This document shows positions 1 through 7,951 of a DNA stretch of 64,000 nt, piece by piece. The DNA is taken from NCBI GenBank assembly GCA_963729935.1, contig CAVSPW010000009.1, positions 29,267 through 93,266 on the forward strand. The letters run 5' to 3'. The notes under the pieces were generated by a model. That model was given only the letters and a program-made list of their open reading frames with translations. It did no database searches and was not told where the DNA came from. This DNA comes from CAIKMD01 sp963729935 (GTDB lineage Bacteria > Pseudomonadota > Alphaproteobacteria > ATCC43930 > CGMCC-115725). Every line of letters begins with the position of its first letter. Positions within the stretch are counted from its first letter, which is position 1. The position numbers and the translations under genes were made by a program.

Positions 1-1140
1 GCGGTGATGCTGGGCAAGACGAATCTCGACGAGTTCGCCATGGGCTCGGCCAACATCACCAGCGCCTTCGGCCAGGTCGAAAATCCCTGGCGCCGGCGCG
101 GCGACAACCGGCCGCTCGTGCCGGGCGGTTCCTCCGGCGGCTCGGCCGCGGCCGTCGCCGCGCGTGCCGCCCTTGCCGCGACCGGGACCGATACGGGCGG
201 CTCGATCCGCCAGCCGGCGAGCTTTTGCGGGATCGTCGGCTTGAAGCCGACCTATGGGCGATGCTCGCGGTGGGGGATCGTCGCTTTTGCCTCCTCGCTC
301 GACCAGGCCGGGCCGATGACGCGCAGCGTGCGGGATGCGGCGGTCATGCTGAGATCGATGTCGGGTCACGATCCGAAAGATTCGACCTCGGCGCCGGTGC
401 CGGTGCCGGATTTCGAAGCGGCGCTCACCGGCGATATCCGTGGCCTGAAAATCGGCATTCCGCGCGAATACCGGATCGACGGCATGCCGGCCGAGATCGA
501 GGCGCTGTGGCAGCGTGGCATCGCGTGGATTAAGGATGCGGGGGCGGTGCCGGTCGAGGTCAGCCTCAAGATGACCAAATACGCGCTGCCTGCCTACTAC
601 ATCATCGCACCAGCCGAAGCCTCGTCCAATCTCGCGCGCTATGACGGGGTGCGATTTGGCCTGCGCGTGCAGGGCGACAGCCTCGACGCGATGTACGAGG
701 CGACGCGCGCCCAAGGCTTCGGCGCCGAGGTGCGACGGCGCATTCTCATTGGCACCTACGTGCTCTCGGCCGGTTATTACGACGCTTATTATCTCAAGGC
801 GCAACGCGTGCGGGCGCTGATCGCGCGCGATTTCGACGAGGCGTTCAAGAGCTGCGACGTGCTGTTGACCCCGACCGCGCCTTCGGCCGCCTTCGCCATC
901 GGCGAGAAGAGCGATGATCCGATCGCGATGTATTTGAACGACGTCTTCACCGTCACGGTCAATCTGGCCGGATTGCCTGGAATTTCGGTCCCGGCGGGTT
1001 TGTCGGGCGATGGGTTGCCGCTGGGGCTGCAGGTGATCGGCCGGGCGTTCGACGAGGAAACCGTGCTGCGCGTCGGGCATGTGATCGAGGGCGCGGCGCA
1101 ATTCACGGCGAAGCCGCAATTCATGGCGGGGAGCGCGTGA
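1..1140 (+). CDS. gatA: Glutamyl-tRNA(Gln)/aspartyl-tRNA(Asn) amidotransferase subunit A, 5' end outside window
   Basis: Amidase subunit of the GatCAB complex, which releases ammonia from glutamine to convert misacylated Glu-tRNA(Gln) or Asp-tRNA(Asn). The frame is open from the first base, so the N-terminus lies outside. The amidase-signature part is visible: the glycine/serine-rich PGGSSGGSAAA segment carries the cis-serine and the DTGGSIRQPA segment carries the nucleophilic serine. The catalytic lysine of the Ser-Ser-Lys triad would lie upstream of base 1. The C-terminal LPGISVPAG and LPLGLQVIG segments are typical of the family. The stop overlaps the gatB start, so the two are translationally coupled. 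gatC is not in view. Confidence 0.96.
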   Translation, partial: AVMLGKTNLDEFAMGSANITSAFGQVENPWRRRGDNRPLVPGGSSGGSAAAVAARAALAATGTDTGGSIRQPASFCGIVGLKPTYGRCSRWGIVAFASSLDQAGPMTRSVRDAAVMLRSMSGHDPKDSTSAPVPVPDFEAALTGDIRGLKIGIPREYRIDGMPAEIEALWQRGIAWIKDAGAVPVEVSLKMTKYALPAYYIIAPAEASSNLARYDGVRFGLRVQGDSLDAMYEATRAQGFGAEVRRRILIGTYVLSAGYYDAYYLKAQRVRALIARDFDEAFKSCDVLLTPTAPSAAFAIGEKSDDPIAMYLNDVFTVTVNLAGLPGISVPAGLSGDGLPLGLQVIGRAFDEETVLRVGHVIEGAAQFTAKPQFMAGSA

Positions 1141-2606
1141 TGAGCCTGATCAAGGGCGAGACCGGCGATTGGGAGGTGGTGATCGGGCTCGAAGTGCATG
1201 CCCAGGTCACTTCGAACGCCAAGCTCTTTTCGGGCGCGGCCACGGCGTTTGGCGCCGAGCCCAACACGCAGGTGTCGCTGGTCGATGCGGCTTTTCCGGG
1301 CATGCTGCCGGTGATCAACAAGCATTGCGTCGAACAGGCGGTCAAAACCGGCCTCGGCATCGATGCGCAGATCAATCTCGTCTCGGTGTTCGATCGCAAG
1401 AATTATTTCTATGCGGACCTGCCCGCGGGCTATCAGATCTCGCAATTTACGCGGCCGATCGTCGGCAAGGGCAAGCTCGCCCTCGACATGGCCGACGGCG
1501 CGACGCGCGAGATCGGCATCACCCGGCTTCACCTCGAACAGGATGCCGGCAAGAGCCTGCACGATCAGCACCCGAGCCAGACTTACGTCGATCTCAACCG
1601 CGCGGGCGTCGCGCTGATGGAGATCGTCTCCGAGCCCGATCTCCGGAGCGCCGAGGAGGCTGGCGCTTACCTGAAGAAGCTGCGCTCGATCCTGCGCTAT
1701 CTCGGCACCTGCGACGGCAATATGGAAGAAGGCTCGATGCGGTGCGACTGCAATGTCTCTGTGAGGAAGTCCGGCGACAAGCTCGGAACGCGTTGCGAGA
1801 TCAAGAACGTCAATTCCATTCGCTTCGTGATGCAGGCGATCGAACACGAGGCGCGGCGCCAAATCGCAGTGATCGAGGACGGCGGCACGATCAAACAGGA
1901 AACCCGGCTCTTCGATTCCGGCCGCGGCGTCACGCGCCCGATGCGCTCCAAAGAGGAGGCGCATGATTACCGCTATTTCCCCGATCCCGACTTGCTGCCG
2001 CTGGAGCTCGATGCTGAATGGGTCGCGGCTTTGAAGCGCGACCTGCCCGAACTGCCCGACGCCAAGAAGGCGCGGTTTATCGCGAACTACGGATTAACGT
2101 CACCTCAAGCAACGTGGCTCGTGGATGAACGGGATGTTGCAGACGCTTATGAAAATCTATATCGCAAAGTGGTCAAGGTGGTTTCAATTTCACCAAGTGC
2201 GACTGCAAATACCATCATCAATTCGGTCTCTTTCGTGGCAAACGAGACGCATAGGAGTGCCGCCGATCTCATCCAGAACACGGACGTCGCAGGCGTGCTC
2301 ATCATGCAGCAACAGAACCGCATTTCTGGTCGAGTGGTGAAGGAAGTACTGCAAGAAATGGCTCGAACAACCAAAGATGCCGAAACGGTCGTCGCGGAGA
2401 AAGGCCTGAGTCAGGAGAGCGACGCCGGTGCGATCGAGCAGGCGATCGACGCGGTGCTCGCCAAGGAAGCGGCGAAGATTGCGGAATATCGCGCGGGCAA
2501 GGAGAAGCTCTTGGGCTTCTTCGTCGGCCAGGTGATGAAGGCGACGCAAGGCAAGGCCAACCCCGGTCTCGTCAACGACCTCCTGAAGAAGAAACTGGCC
2601 GGCTGA
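1140..2606 (+). CDS. gatB: Glutamyl-tRNA(Gln)/aspartyl-tRNA(Asn) amidotransferase subunit B
   Basis: GatB is the kinase/tRNA-binding subunit of GatCAB: it phosphorylates the misacylated tRNA and binds it through its C-terminal helical tail. The N-terminus (GLEVHAQV) and the cysteine-rich CDGNMEEGSMRCDCN segment are canonical, and about 488 residues is the normal length. ATG at 1140 shares a base with the gatA stop; an in-frame GTG at 1137 is the alternative. From about 2085 to 2395 the DNA is much poorer in GC (26 of 60 bases at 2161-2220) and the protein diverges from usual alphaproteobacterial GatB. The frame is kept, and the last 60 residues (ending near VGQVMKATQGKANP) are again typical. 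This looks like a local gene-conversion patch. Confidence 0.95.
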   Translation: MSLIKGETGDWEVVIGLEVHAQVTSNAKLFSGAATAFGAEPNTQVSLVDAAFPGMLPVINKHCVEQAVKTGLGIDAQINLVSVFDRKNYFYADLPAGYQISQFTRPIVGKGKLALDMADGATREIGITRLHLEQDAGKSLHDQHPSQTYVDLNRAGVALMEIVSEPDLRSAEEAGAYLKKLRSILRYLGTCDGNMEEGSMRCDCNVSVRKSGDKLGTRCEIKNVNSIRFVMQAIEHEARRQIAVIEDGGTIKQETRLFDSGRGVTRPMRSKEEAHDYRYFPDPDLLPLELDAEWVAALKRDLPELPDAKKARFIANYGLTSPQATWLVDERDVADAYENLYRKVVKVVSISPSATANTIINSVSFVANETHRSAADLIQNTDVAGVLIMQQQNRISGRVVKEVLQEMARTTKDAETVVAEKGLSQESDAGAIEQAIDAVLAKEAAKIAEYRAGKEKLLGFFVGQVMKATQGKANPGLVNDLLKKKLAG

Positions 2607-2609
2607 GAT

Positions 2610-4052
2610 TCACGCCCGGCCGTAAGTATCCTCGTAGCGAATGATGTCGTCTTCGCCCAGATAGGAGCCCGATTGCACCTCGATGAGGTGAAGCGGAATC
2701 TTGCCTGGATTTTCCAGCCTGTGGCGCGTGCCGATGGGAATGAAGGTCGATTGGTTTTCGTGAAGGATCATTTCCTCGTCGCCCTTGGTCACCTTGGCGG
2801 TGCCGGTGACCACGACCCAATGCTCGGCGCGATGGTGGTGCATCTGGAGGCTCAATATCCCGCCCGGTTTCACCATGATGTGCTTCACCTGCACGCGCTC
2901 TCCGCCATGGATGGAGCGATACGTGCCCCAGGGGCGATGCACGAGCGGGTGGGTCGAGAGCTCGCTGCGCCCATTCTTCTCGAGACGTGCGATGAGTTTC
3001 TTCACATCCTGCGCGCGGTCGCGCCTTGCGACCATCACCGCATCGCCGGTCGCGACGATGACCAGGTCGTCGACCCCGAGCGTCGTCACAAGCCCCTGCT
3101 CGGCGCGCACGTAACAATTCTTCGACTCTTCGAGGATCACGTCGCCGATCGCCACGTTTCCCTCGCGGTCTTTCGCGCCGTTGCCGACCTGCCAGAGCGC
3201 ATCCCAGGTACCGACATCGCTCCAACCCATCTCGACCGGAACCACCGCGGCATGGGGCGTATGCTCCATCACGGCATAATCGATCGAATTTGCCGGCGCC
3301 TTGGCGAAGGCCTCGCGGTCGAGCCGGAGGAAATCCAGATCGCGTTTCGCCTTGGCCAGCGCCTCCTTGCATGCCGCGACCACGCGCGGTTGAAGCCGTT
3401 CGAGCTCTTTGAGGAGCAGGGCAACAGGGAAGAGGAAGATCCCGCTGTTCCACGAATAATCGCCCGACTTCAGATAAGCCTCGGCGTGCTTGCGGTCGGG
3501 CTTTTCGACGAAGCCCGCGACGGCGAAAGCTCCGGCAATGTCCGCGAGAGCGGCGCCTCGCTTGATGTAGCCATAGCCGGTCTCGGGCCGATCCGCCTTG
3601 ATGCCGAAGGTGACGAGGCTGCCCTTGGCCGCGGCTGCGCTGGCCAGCCCGATCGCGGTCTGGAAGGCGGCGATATCGGCGATCACGTGATCCGACGGCA
3701 TGATTAACAGAAGCGCGTCGGGTTCGGTCTCGGCGAGCATCAAGGCCGCGATGCAGCAGGCGGGCGCGGTGTTGCGGCCCAAGGGCTCCAGAACGATCGC
3801 GCGCGGCGCGACGTTCACGAGGCGAAGCTGCTCGGCGACGATGAAACGGTGCTCGTCATTGGCGACGACGAAGGGCGGGGCGAAGCGCGCCTGATCCGCC
3901 ACGCGCAGCGCCGCCTCCTGCAATAAGGTGTGGTCGGAGACCAGCGGCAGGAACTGCTTCGGGTATTGCGCCCGGGACATCGGCCATAGCCGCGTACCCG
4001 ATCCGCCCGATAAGATCACGGGATGGATGACCGGAAGGGTTTCGGCCGGCAT
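2610..4052 (-). CDS. Mannose-1-phosphate guanylyltransferase / mannose-6-phosphate isomerase (bifunctional)
   Basis: Makes GDP-mannose for polysaccharides from mannose-1-phosphate and GTP, with a second domain that interconverts fructose-6- and mannose-6-phosphate (ManC/XanB/AlgA type). The nucleotidyltransferase signature GGSGTRLWPMSR followed by YPKQFLPL is near residue 15. The C-terminal cupin has the metal-binding stretch LQMHHHRAEHWVVV and ends at EDTYGR. Length (480 residues) fits the family. I chose ATG at 4052 because AAGGAG precedes it by 8 nt; a start at 4091 would add 13 unconserved residues. It converges on gatB with only 3 bases between stops. No other sugar-nucleotide genes are adjacent. 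Confidence 0.93.
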   Translation of the reverse strand: MPAETLPVIHPVILSGGSGTRLWPMSRAQYPKQFLPLVSDHTLLQEAALRVADQARFAPPFVVANDEHRFIVAEQLRLVNVAPRAIVLEPLGRNTAPACCIAALMLAETEPDALLLIMPSDHVIADIAAFQTAIGLASAAAAKGSLVTFGIKADRPETGYGYIKRGAALADIAGAFAVAGFVEKPDRKHAEAYLKSGDYSWNSGIFLFPVALLLKELERLQPRVVAACKEALAKAKRDLDFLRLDREAFAKAPANSIDYAVMEHTPHAAVVPVEMGWSDVGTWDALWQVGNGAKDREGNVAIGDVILEESKNCYVRAEQGLVTTLGVDDLVIVATGDAVMVARRDRAQDVKKLIARLEKNGRSELSTHPLVHRPWGTYRSIHGGERVQVKHIMVKPGGILSLQMHHHRAEHWVVVTGTAKVTKGDEEMILHENQSTFIPIGTRHRLENPGKIPLHLIEVQSGSYLGEDDIIRYEDTYGRA

Positions 4053-4120
4053 CAGATGTCTCCTTGCCACGATGGCGGCATGTATCGGCATATTAATGCC
4101 GCAAACCCGCGGAGGAAGGA

Positions 4121-4738
4121 ATGATCGAACTCTATACCTGGGGAACGCCCAACGGCAAAAAGGTCTCCGTCATGCTCGAGGAGATCGGGCTGCCATATAA
4201 CGTTCATCCGATCCAGATCGGCCAAGGCGACCAGTTCAAGCCCGATTACGTCGCCATCAATCCGAATTCCAAGATCCCGGCGATCACCGATACCGAGGGG
4301 CCGGGCGGAAAGCCGATCAACGTGTTCGAATCGGGCGCGATTCTCATCTACCTCGCGGAAAAGACCGGCAAGCTCCTGCCGCGCGAGCCGGCTGCCCGGA
4401 TCGAAACCCTCGAATGGCTGATGTTTCAAATGGGCGGGGTCGGGCCGATGTTCGGCCAGGCCCATCATTTCCTGCGCCAAGTCAAGGAACCCAATCCCTA
4501 TGGCGCGGAGCGCTATACCAAAGAGACGCGACGCCTTTACGGCGTCATGGATGGCCGGCTGCGGAAGGTGGAGTATCTCGCCGGCGCTTACTCGATCGCC
4601 GATATCGCGACCTATCCCTGGGTTGCGCGCCATGAATGGCATCATGTGCAACTGGCGGAATTTCCCAACGTCGCGCGCTGGTACGCGGCGATCGGCGCGC
4701 GTCCGGCGGTTCAGCGTGGCATGAACGTGCCGTCCTGA
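4121..4738 (+). CDS. Glutathione S-transferase family protein (YfcG/GstB-like)
   Basis: Cytosolic 205-residue GST-fold protein. The N-terminal thioredoxin-like domain begins IELYTWGTPNGKKV, where the TPNGKK segment is typical of the YfcG/Ure2p-like disulfide-bond oxidoreductases rather than of classical Ser/Tyr GSTs. NSKIPAI carries the conserved cis-proline, and FESGAILIYLAEK is the glutathione gamma-glutamyl binding segment. The helical C-terminal domain contains YSIADIATYPW, the usual N-capping box. A strong GGAGGAAGG site lies just before the ATG. It is divergent from the guanylyltransferase gene. Substrate unknown; reductase of glutathionylated or disulfide substrates is the likely activity. 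Confidence 0.9.
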   Translation: MIELYTWGTPNGKKVSVMLEEIGLPYNVHPIQIGQGDQFKPDYVAINPNSKIPAITDTEGPGGKPINVFESGAILIYLAEKTGKLLPREPAARIETLEWLMFQMGGVGPMFGQAHHFLRQVKEPNPYGAERYTKETRRLYGVMDGRLRKVEYLAGAYSIADIATYPWVARHEWHHVQLAEFPNVARWYAAIGARPAVQRGMNVPS

Positions 4739-4757
4739 GCGGAGCGGCACGCGCGCG

Positions 4758-4973
4758 CTAGGCGGCGGTGCGGGGGCGTCCGGCGCGGCGTACCGGCCGC
4801 ACGAAGGCCGCCACATTGCTGTCCGGGTGCCGATCGATGCTCTGCAACTCTTCGCGGCATCGCTCGAGGATTTCCATGTCGCGGGCATCCTCACGGTCCG
4901 AAATATCCATGTAGCTGAGCTTGATTTCGACCAGATCGAGCAGCATTTCGATCGAACGTTTGGACAAATTCAT
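4758..4973 (-). CDS. Small conserved hypothetical protein
   Basis: A 71-residue, highly charged soluble protein beginning MNLSKRSIEMLLDLVEIKLS. It looks like a helix pair with an LVEIKLSYMDISDREDARDMEILERC core and a basic proline/arginine tail. I have the impression that similar small proteins are common in alphaproteobacteria, but I cannot name a function. ATG at 4973 is preceded by GGAGGGGG at ideal spacing, so longer upstream frames (to 5141) are not used; those would run into the tRNA promoter region. It is convergent with the GST gene and divergent from the tRNA gene. Confidence 0.75.
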   Translation of the reverse strand: MNLSKRSIEMLLDLVEIKLSYMDISDREDARDMEILERCREELQSIDRHPDSNVAAFVRPVRRAGRPRTAA

Positions 4974-5145
4974 GTCCCCCTCCATTAGCGTTCTACGCTT
5001 CGATGATCGATGTAAGTCTCTTAAAATCTTGTAAACAAATTGGCCTTTTTTGCCGCAATTGCGTTCGGCGCGGGCGCGTTGACACCCGGACGTGCCGCCG
5101 GTAGAACCCAACCCCGGCATACGCCGTGTCGCACCGCTCATCGGT

Positions 5146-5237
5146 GGAGGGGTGGCCGAGTGGCTGAAGGCGGCGGTTTGCTAAACCGTTATAGGGGTCA
5201 AACCCTATCGTAGGTTCGAATCCTATCCCCTCCGCCA
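5146..5237 (+). tRNA. tRNA-Ser (anticodon GCT)
   Basis: A 92-nt class II tRNA with encoded CCA. The acceptor arms GGAGGGG (5146-5152) and CCCCTCC (5227-5233) pair fully, followed by the discriminator G and CCA. The anticodon loop TTGCTAA gives GCT, reading AGC/AGT. A long variable arm (ATAGGGGTC...) and a T-loop TTCGAAT are present. Its 3' half recurs about 17.9 kb downstream at 23055, which marks this gene as the probable integration site of the block that follows. Confidence 0.97.
5191..5226 (+). repeat. Left copy of 36-nt direct repeat (candidate attL, inside tRNA-Ser)
   Basis: These 36 nt of the tRNA-Ser variable and T arms are identical to 23055-23090 in the same orientation. Weaker similarity extends left to the anticodon loop (10 of 13 bases) and right across the acceptor arm and CCA (10 of 14). 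tRNA 3' halves are the standard attachment sites of tyrosine-recombinase elements. Confidence 0.7.
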
Positions 5238-5587
5238 CCTCTCTGTTATTCAAGCCACTTTCGTGTAATCATGAAGACGACGTTGCGCGTGAGAACGCGT
5301 TGCGCCGGGTGTGTCGCCACCGGATTGCCACTGCGGCAGTCGTATCCTGGTCTTGGAAGCGTCTGCTGGCGCCTCAGAGACGTGCAAGTAGCCCCAGCAC
5401 TCCTGCTCGCGCAACAAGGCTTAGCGGATCAGCGCCCGGACGTGCCTTGCCCGTCCGCGACGGGAGGTGTTCGAGATTCGCCTCGCGCTGCCGCTTTTTC
5501 GCCAAATCTGGCATGGCGGCCTGAATGCTCGGATCGCAGCGCGGACACGCGCAACGTTCACATCTCGTTCCGCGCTGATACGATTTT
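5238..5587. other. Intergenic stretch downstream of tRNA-Ser, no gene seen
   Basis: About 350 bases immediately after the tRNA, where an integrase gene would be expected in a tRNA-targeted island. The open frames here have low-complexity, arginine/serine-rich translations without recognisable motifs, and none resembles an integrase fragment. Confidence 0.6.
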
Positions 5588-5806
5588 TCAGCCTGGGACG
5601 AAGCGGCGCCGGTCGGCGAGGACGGCGGTCGAAAGCGTTTTACTGTGGCTGGGATCCGAGGCAAGGACGACGCGGGCGTAAGTGAGCCCGTCGTTTCCCG
5701 GGAAAATGTCCTGAACAATCCAGTCGGATCCAATGCGCCCAAAGAGGCGCGCCTGTGCATCGCGAAATCTCTGCCCCGGCTTGATCGGCTTCTCCAACCT
5801 CATCAT
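5588..5806 (-). CDS. Small conserved hypothetical protein
   Basis: A 72-residue basic protein with a compact, balanced composition: KPGQRFRDAQARLFGRIG, then WIVQDIF, then YARVVLASDP and a C-terminal LADRRRFVPG. It reads like a small beta-rich protein; similar small proteins are, as far as I recall, frequent in Rhizobiales, but no function is known to me. Two consecutive ATG codons (5806 and 5803) are available and no Shine-Dalgarno sequence is visible; a TACACT hexamer lies just upstream, so a leaderless transcript is possible. It overlaps non-coding-looking frames on the other strand. Confidence 0.5.
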   Translation of the reverse strand: MMRLEKPIKPGQRFRDAQARLFGRIGSDWIVQDIFPGNDGLTYARVVLASDPSHSKTLSTAVLADRRRFVPG

Positions 5807-5945
5807 GCTAGTGTAGCACGAGGATCGCTGGATATGGAGGCGGAACGGGCGGCACTCTTCGGCGCCGCCTCATCGATCTCAAAAAATTGATCTGGTCGAG
5901 GCAACGCTGTGGCTTCAGATGGCGCGTCGCCGATGTCGGGCGCGG

Positions 5946-6548
5946 CTAGCCTTGCCCGGGCGGCGGGCCATTCGCCGCCAGACCGACGGAACTTGATCGG
6001 GCAGGAGCGCGGCGCCCGCGAATGATCGCGTCCGCCTCACGTCCGGAGAGGCGCCGCCGCTCTGTAAGGGCCCTCGCCAGCCTTTCGACCGCGGCCGAAA
6101 TCCGCGGATCATTGAGTGTCTGGCGAACCCACTCTCTGGCGAAGTTCATATAAGCCGCGGCGGTCTTTCTCGATCGGAAGAATTTCATCGCCAAGGTGAA
6201 TGCCATATCGACATCCATCGCTCCTCCGTAGTCGCGTCCCGAATCTCGAGGAGCGTATTTTTCCTGTGCCAAGGGGCCGGCGAGGCAAAGCATAATCGAT
6301 TTCTGAACTCGGGCCCGGACGGAAGCTCTGCCCGCCAGCGGTGATTCCATGCCACGAAAGGGATTCTCGTGCGTCGTTTCCCCGCCATATAATTCGTCGC
6401 CATCGATGCTGATCGATTTGATCCGCAAATGCATCAGATGGCACATCACGGCGTGGCCGGCTTCATGGTAGGCAGAAGCGGAAACCGGGCCTTCGGGGGA
6501 TTTCCTTCTCATCGAGCCGCCGCGGGTCTTCCGCACATGCTCGTCCAT
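5946..6548 (-). CDS. Stand-alone M41 (FtsH protease)-like zinc metallopeptidase domain protein
   Basis: A 200-residue protein whose centre resembles the peptidase half of FtsH without the AAA ATPase or membrane segments. The zinc motif HEAGHAV (HExxH) occurs at about residue 28 in SAYHEAGHAVMCHLM. A GGETTHE segment and the GGAMDVDMAF stretch correspond to the FtsH region with the third metal ligand (an aspartate). A helical tail and a basic, proline-rich C-terminus follow. It sits 15 bases downstream of the CBS gene and is probably co-transcribed with it under the palindrome at 7067. Without its own ATPase it may cleave unfolded substrates or act as an inactive homologue. The start is uncertain: 6512 is also possible. 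Confidence 0.72.
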   Translation of the reverse strand: MDEHVRKTRGGSMRRKSPEGPVSASAYHEAGHAVMCHLMHLRIKSISIDGDELYGGETTHENPFRGMESPLAGRASVRARVQKSIMLCLAGPLAQEKYAPRDSGRDYGGAMDVDMAFTLAMKFFRSRKTAAAYMNFAREWVRQTLNDPRISAAVERLARALTERRRLSGREADAIIRGRRAPARSSSVGLAANGPPPGQG

Positions 6549-6563
6549 TGTCGGCCCAAGCGT

Positions 6564-6998
6564 TCAACCGGCCCGGTCGGGCCGCGAGGGCTCAGAAATC
6601 CCCCGCAGCGCCTCTTCCGCGAGATGCTCGCCGGCCCGGGTTGCAATATCTCCGAGAGAGATCACGCCGACGAGACGGTTGTCGCGGGTGAACACGAGCA
6701 GGCGACGGATTTGGATGTCGATCATATGCTTGACGACGTCATGAGCCATATCGTCTTCGAGACAATAATGAACCTCGTCGGTCATGATCTCTTCAACATT
6801 GGTCATGTTCGGACTGAGGTCGGCGGCGACGGCGCGCAGGGCGATGTCGCGGTCTGTGATGACACCGACGACCCGTTTGCCATTGGAAACGGGCAGGAAG
6901 CCGATATTGAGCTTGTCCATGATCGTGGCCGCTTTTTGCAGGGAATCCTCCGGTCTGACGACCTCGACCTCTCGGGTCATGATTTCCGCGGCCCTCAT
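6564..6998 (-). CDS. CBS-domain protein
   Basis: A 144-residue cytosolic protein consisting of two CBS motifs that form one Bateman module. The first (MTREVEVVRPEDSLQKAA ... VVGVITDRDIALR) spans roughly residues 6-58, the second (IMTDEVHYCLEDDMAHDV ... LVGVISLGDIAT) roughly 70-125. Such modules bind adenine nucleotides or S-adenosylmethionine and act as energy sensors. ATG at 6998 has AAGGGGA 7 nt upstream. It is the first gene of a two-gene unit with the M41-like gene. An FNR-type palindrome is centred 75 nt before the start codon; activation at -41.5 would leave a leader of about 34 nt. Confidence 0.9.
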   Translation of the reverse strand: MRAAEIMTREVEVVRPEDSLQKAATIMDKLNIGFLPVSNGKRVVGVITDRDIALRAVAADLSPNMTNVEEIMTDEVHYCLEDDMAHDVVKHMIDIQIRRLLVFTRDNRLVGVISLGDIATRAGEHLAEEALRGISEPSRPDRAG

Positions 6999-7066
6999 TT
7001 GATTCCCCTTCGCCTGATTTCGGCTGGATTCGGCTATCACCACATCATCGCGATTGATTGCGATCT

Positions 7067-7080
7067 TTGAGTTGGATCAA
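7067..7080. promoter_or_regulatory. FNR/FixK-type palindrome upstream of CBS gene
   Basis: TTGAG-TTGG-ATCAA matches the TTGAT-N4-ATCAA consensus at 9 of 10 positions. A partial second site (TTGAT-TGCG-ATCTT, 8 of 10) abuts it at 7054-7067. It is placed between divergent genes: 75 nt from the CBS start and about 215 nt from the DUF2784 gene. Confidence 0.65.
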
Positions 7081-7287
7081 AGGACGTGACCGTTGGCGGT
7101 TGGGCCTCACGAGCACGAAGATGTACGCTCCCGATGAACCGGTGGAGCACCGGTACGCTCGTTGAGCGGGTTCGGGCCGCTGCGGCCTCCACGGGCTGGC
7201 GCGCAAACCGAAGGACGAGCAAACTGGAGGAAGAGAACAGGGCATTCGGCGGGCGGGACGGGGTCGAGACATTCCCAGGATCGATAT

Positions 7288-7707
7288 ATGACGCCACAGC
7301 GATTGTCGGAGCTTGCATCTCTGATCTTGTATATCCACGTCGTTGTCATTGGGTTCAACGTGTTCGGGCTCGTCGTGATCCCGATCGGCGCATGGCGCGG
7401 CTGGAAATTCGTCCGCATCTTCTGGTGGCGAGCCTTGCATCTTGCGATATTGGGCGTCGTGGCGTTTCAGGCTCTGTTCGATCGGATCTGCTTTTTGACG
7501 TTATGGCAAAATGAATTGCTGCGCGGGGCCGGTGAAGCAGGATCCGAAGCGCCGCTCGTGCAAAGCTGGATAATCCGGGCGATTTTTTGGCCGCTGCCGA
7601 TCTGGGCTTTCGCCGTCCTCTACGGCCTGATCTGGATCTACGTATTGGCGCTATGGTGGCTCGTGCCCCCGCGACCGGAGTCGAAGGCCTTCTCCGCGCG
7701 CGGATAG
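7288..7707 (+). CDS. DUF2784-type integral membrane protein
   Basis: A 139-residue membrane protein with about four hydrophobic segments (near residues 10-35, 45-65, 95-115 and 115-130). The stretch ALHLAILGVVAFQALF followed by CFLTLWQNELL matches the DUF2784 pattern; the family has no assigned function. ATG at 7288 has AGGA about 9 nt upstream; the open frame extends to 7162 but that extension looks non-coding. It lies on the far side of the palindrome at 7067, so co-regulation with the divergent CBS gene is possible but the 200-nt distance is long. Confidence 0.75.
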   Translation: MTPQRLSELASLILYIHVVVIGFNVFGLVVIPIGAWRGWKFVRIFWWRALHLAILGVVAFQALFDRICFLTLWQNELLRGAGEAGSEAPLVQSWIIRAIFWPLPIWAFAVLYGLIWIYVLALWWLVPPRPESKAFSARG

Positions 7708-7951
7708 CGGCGAATCGGCCCCGTAAACGATTGAAAAACATAATATTATCTTAGCGGTCGTGCCTCAAGGCGCCGCCGCCGCGACGCCTTTGGCGGGCGA
7801 ATGGCTCGACCCGTAAGGCCAATCCCATACGCACAATTCCGGATTTCGGTCCGTGGCGTTTTGATTAACCATGCGCCTAGGAACAAGCGCAGCAGAAGGA
7901 CGATGCCGTGCCCGCCACCGAGGGTCAAATCGTGAAGCGCGCGGCGCTCCC

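Noticed and set aside
4993..5253. Minus-strand frame across the tRNA-Ser gene (86 codons)
   Set aside because: It is the antisense of the tRNA; the translation (GFEPTIGFDPYNGLANRR) is the well-known artefact of tRNA-Ser sequence.
5271..5681. 136-codon frame after the tRNA, considered as an integrase remnant
   Set aside because: No catalytic Arg-His-Arg-Tyr pattern and no resemblance to recombinases in any frame.
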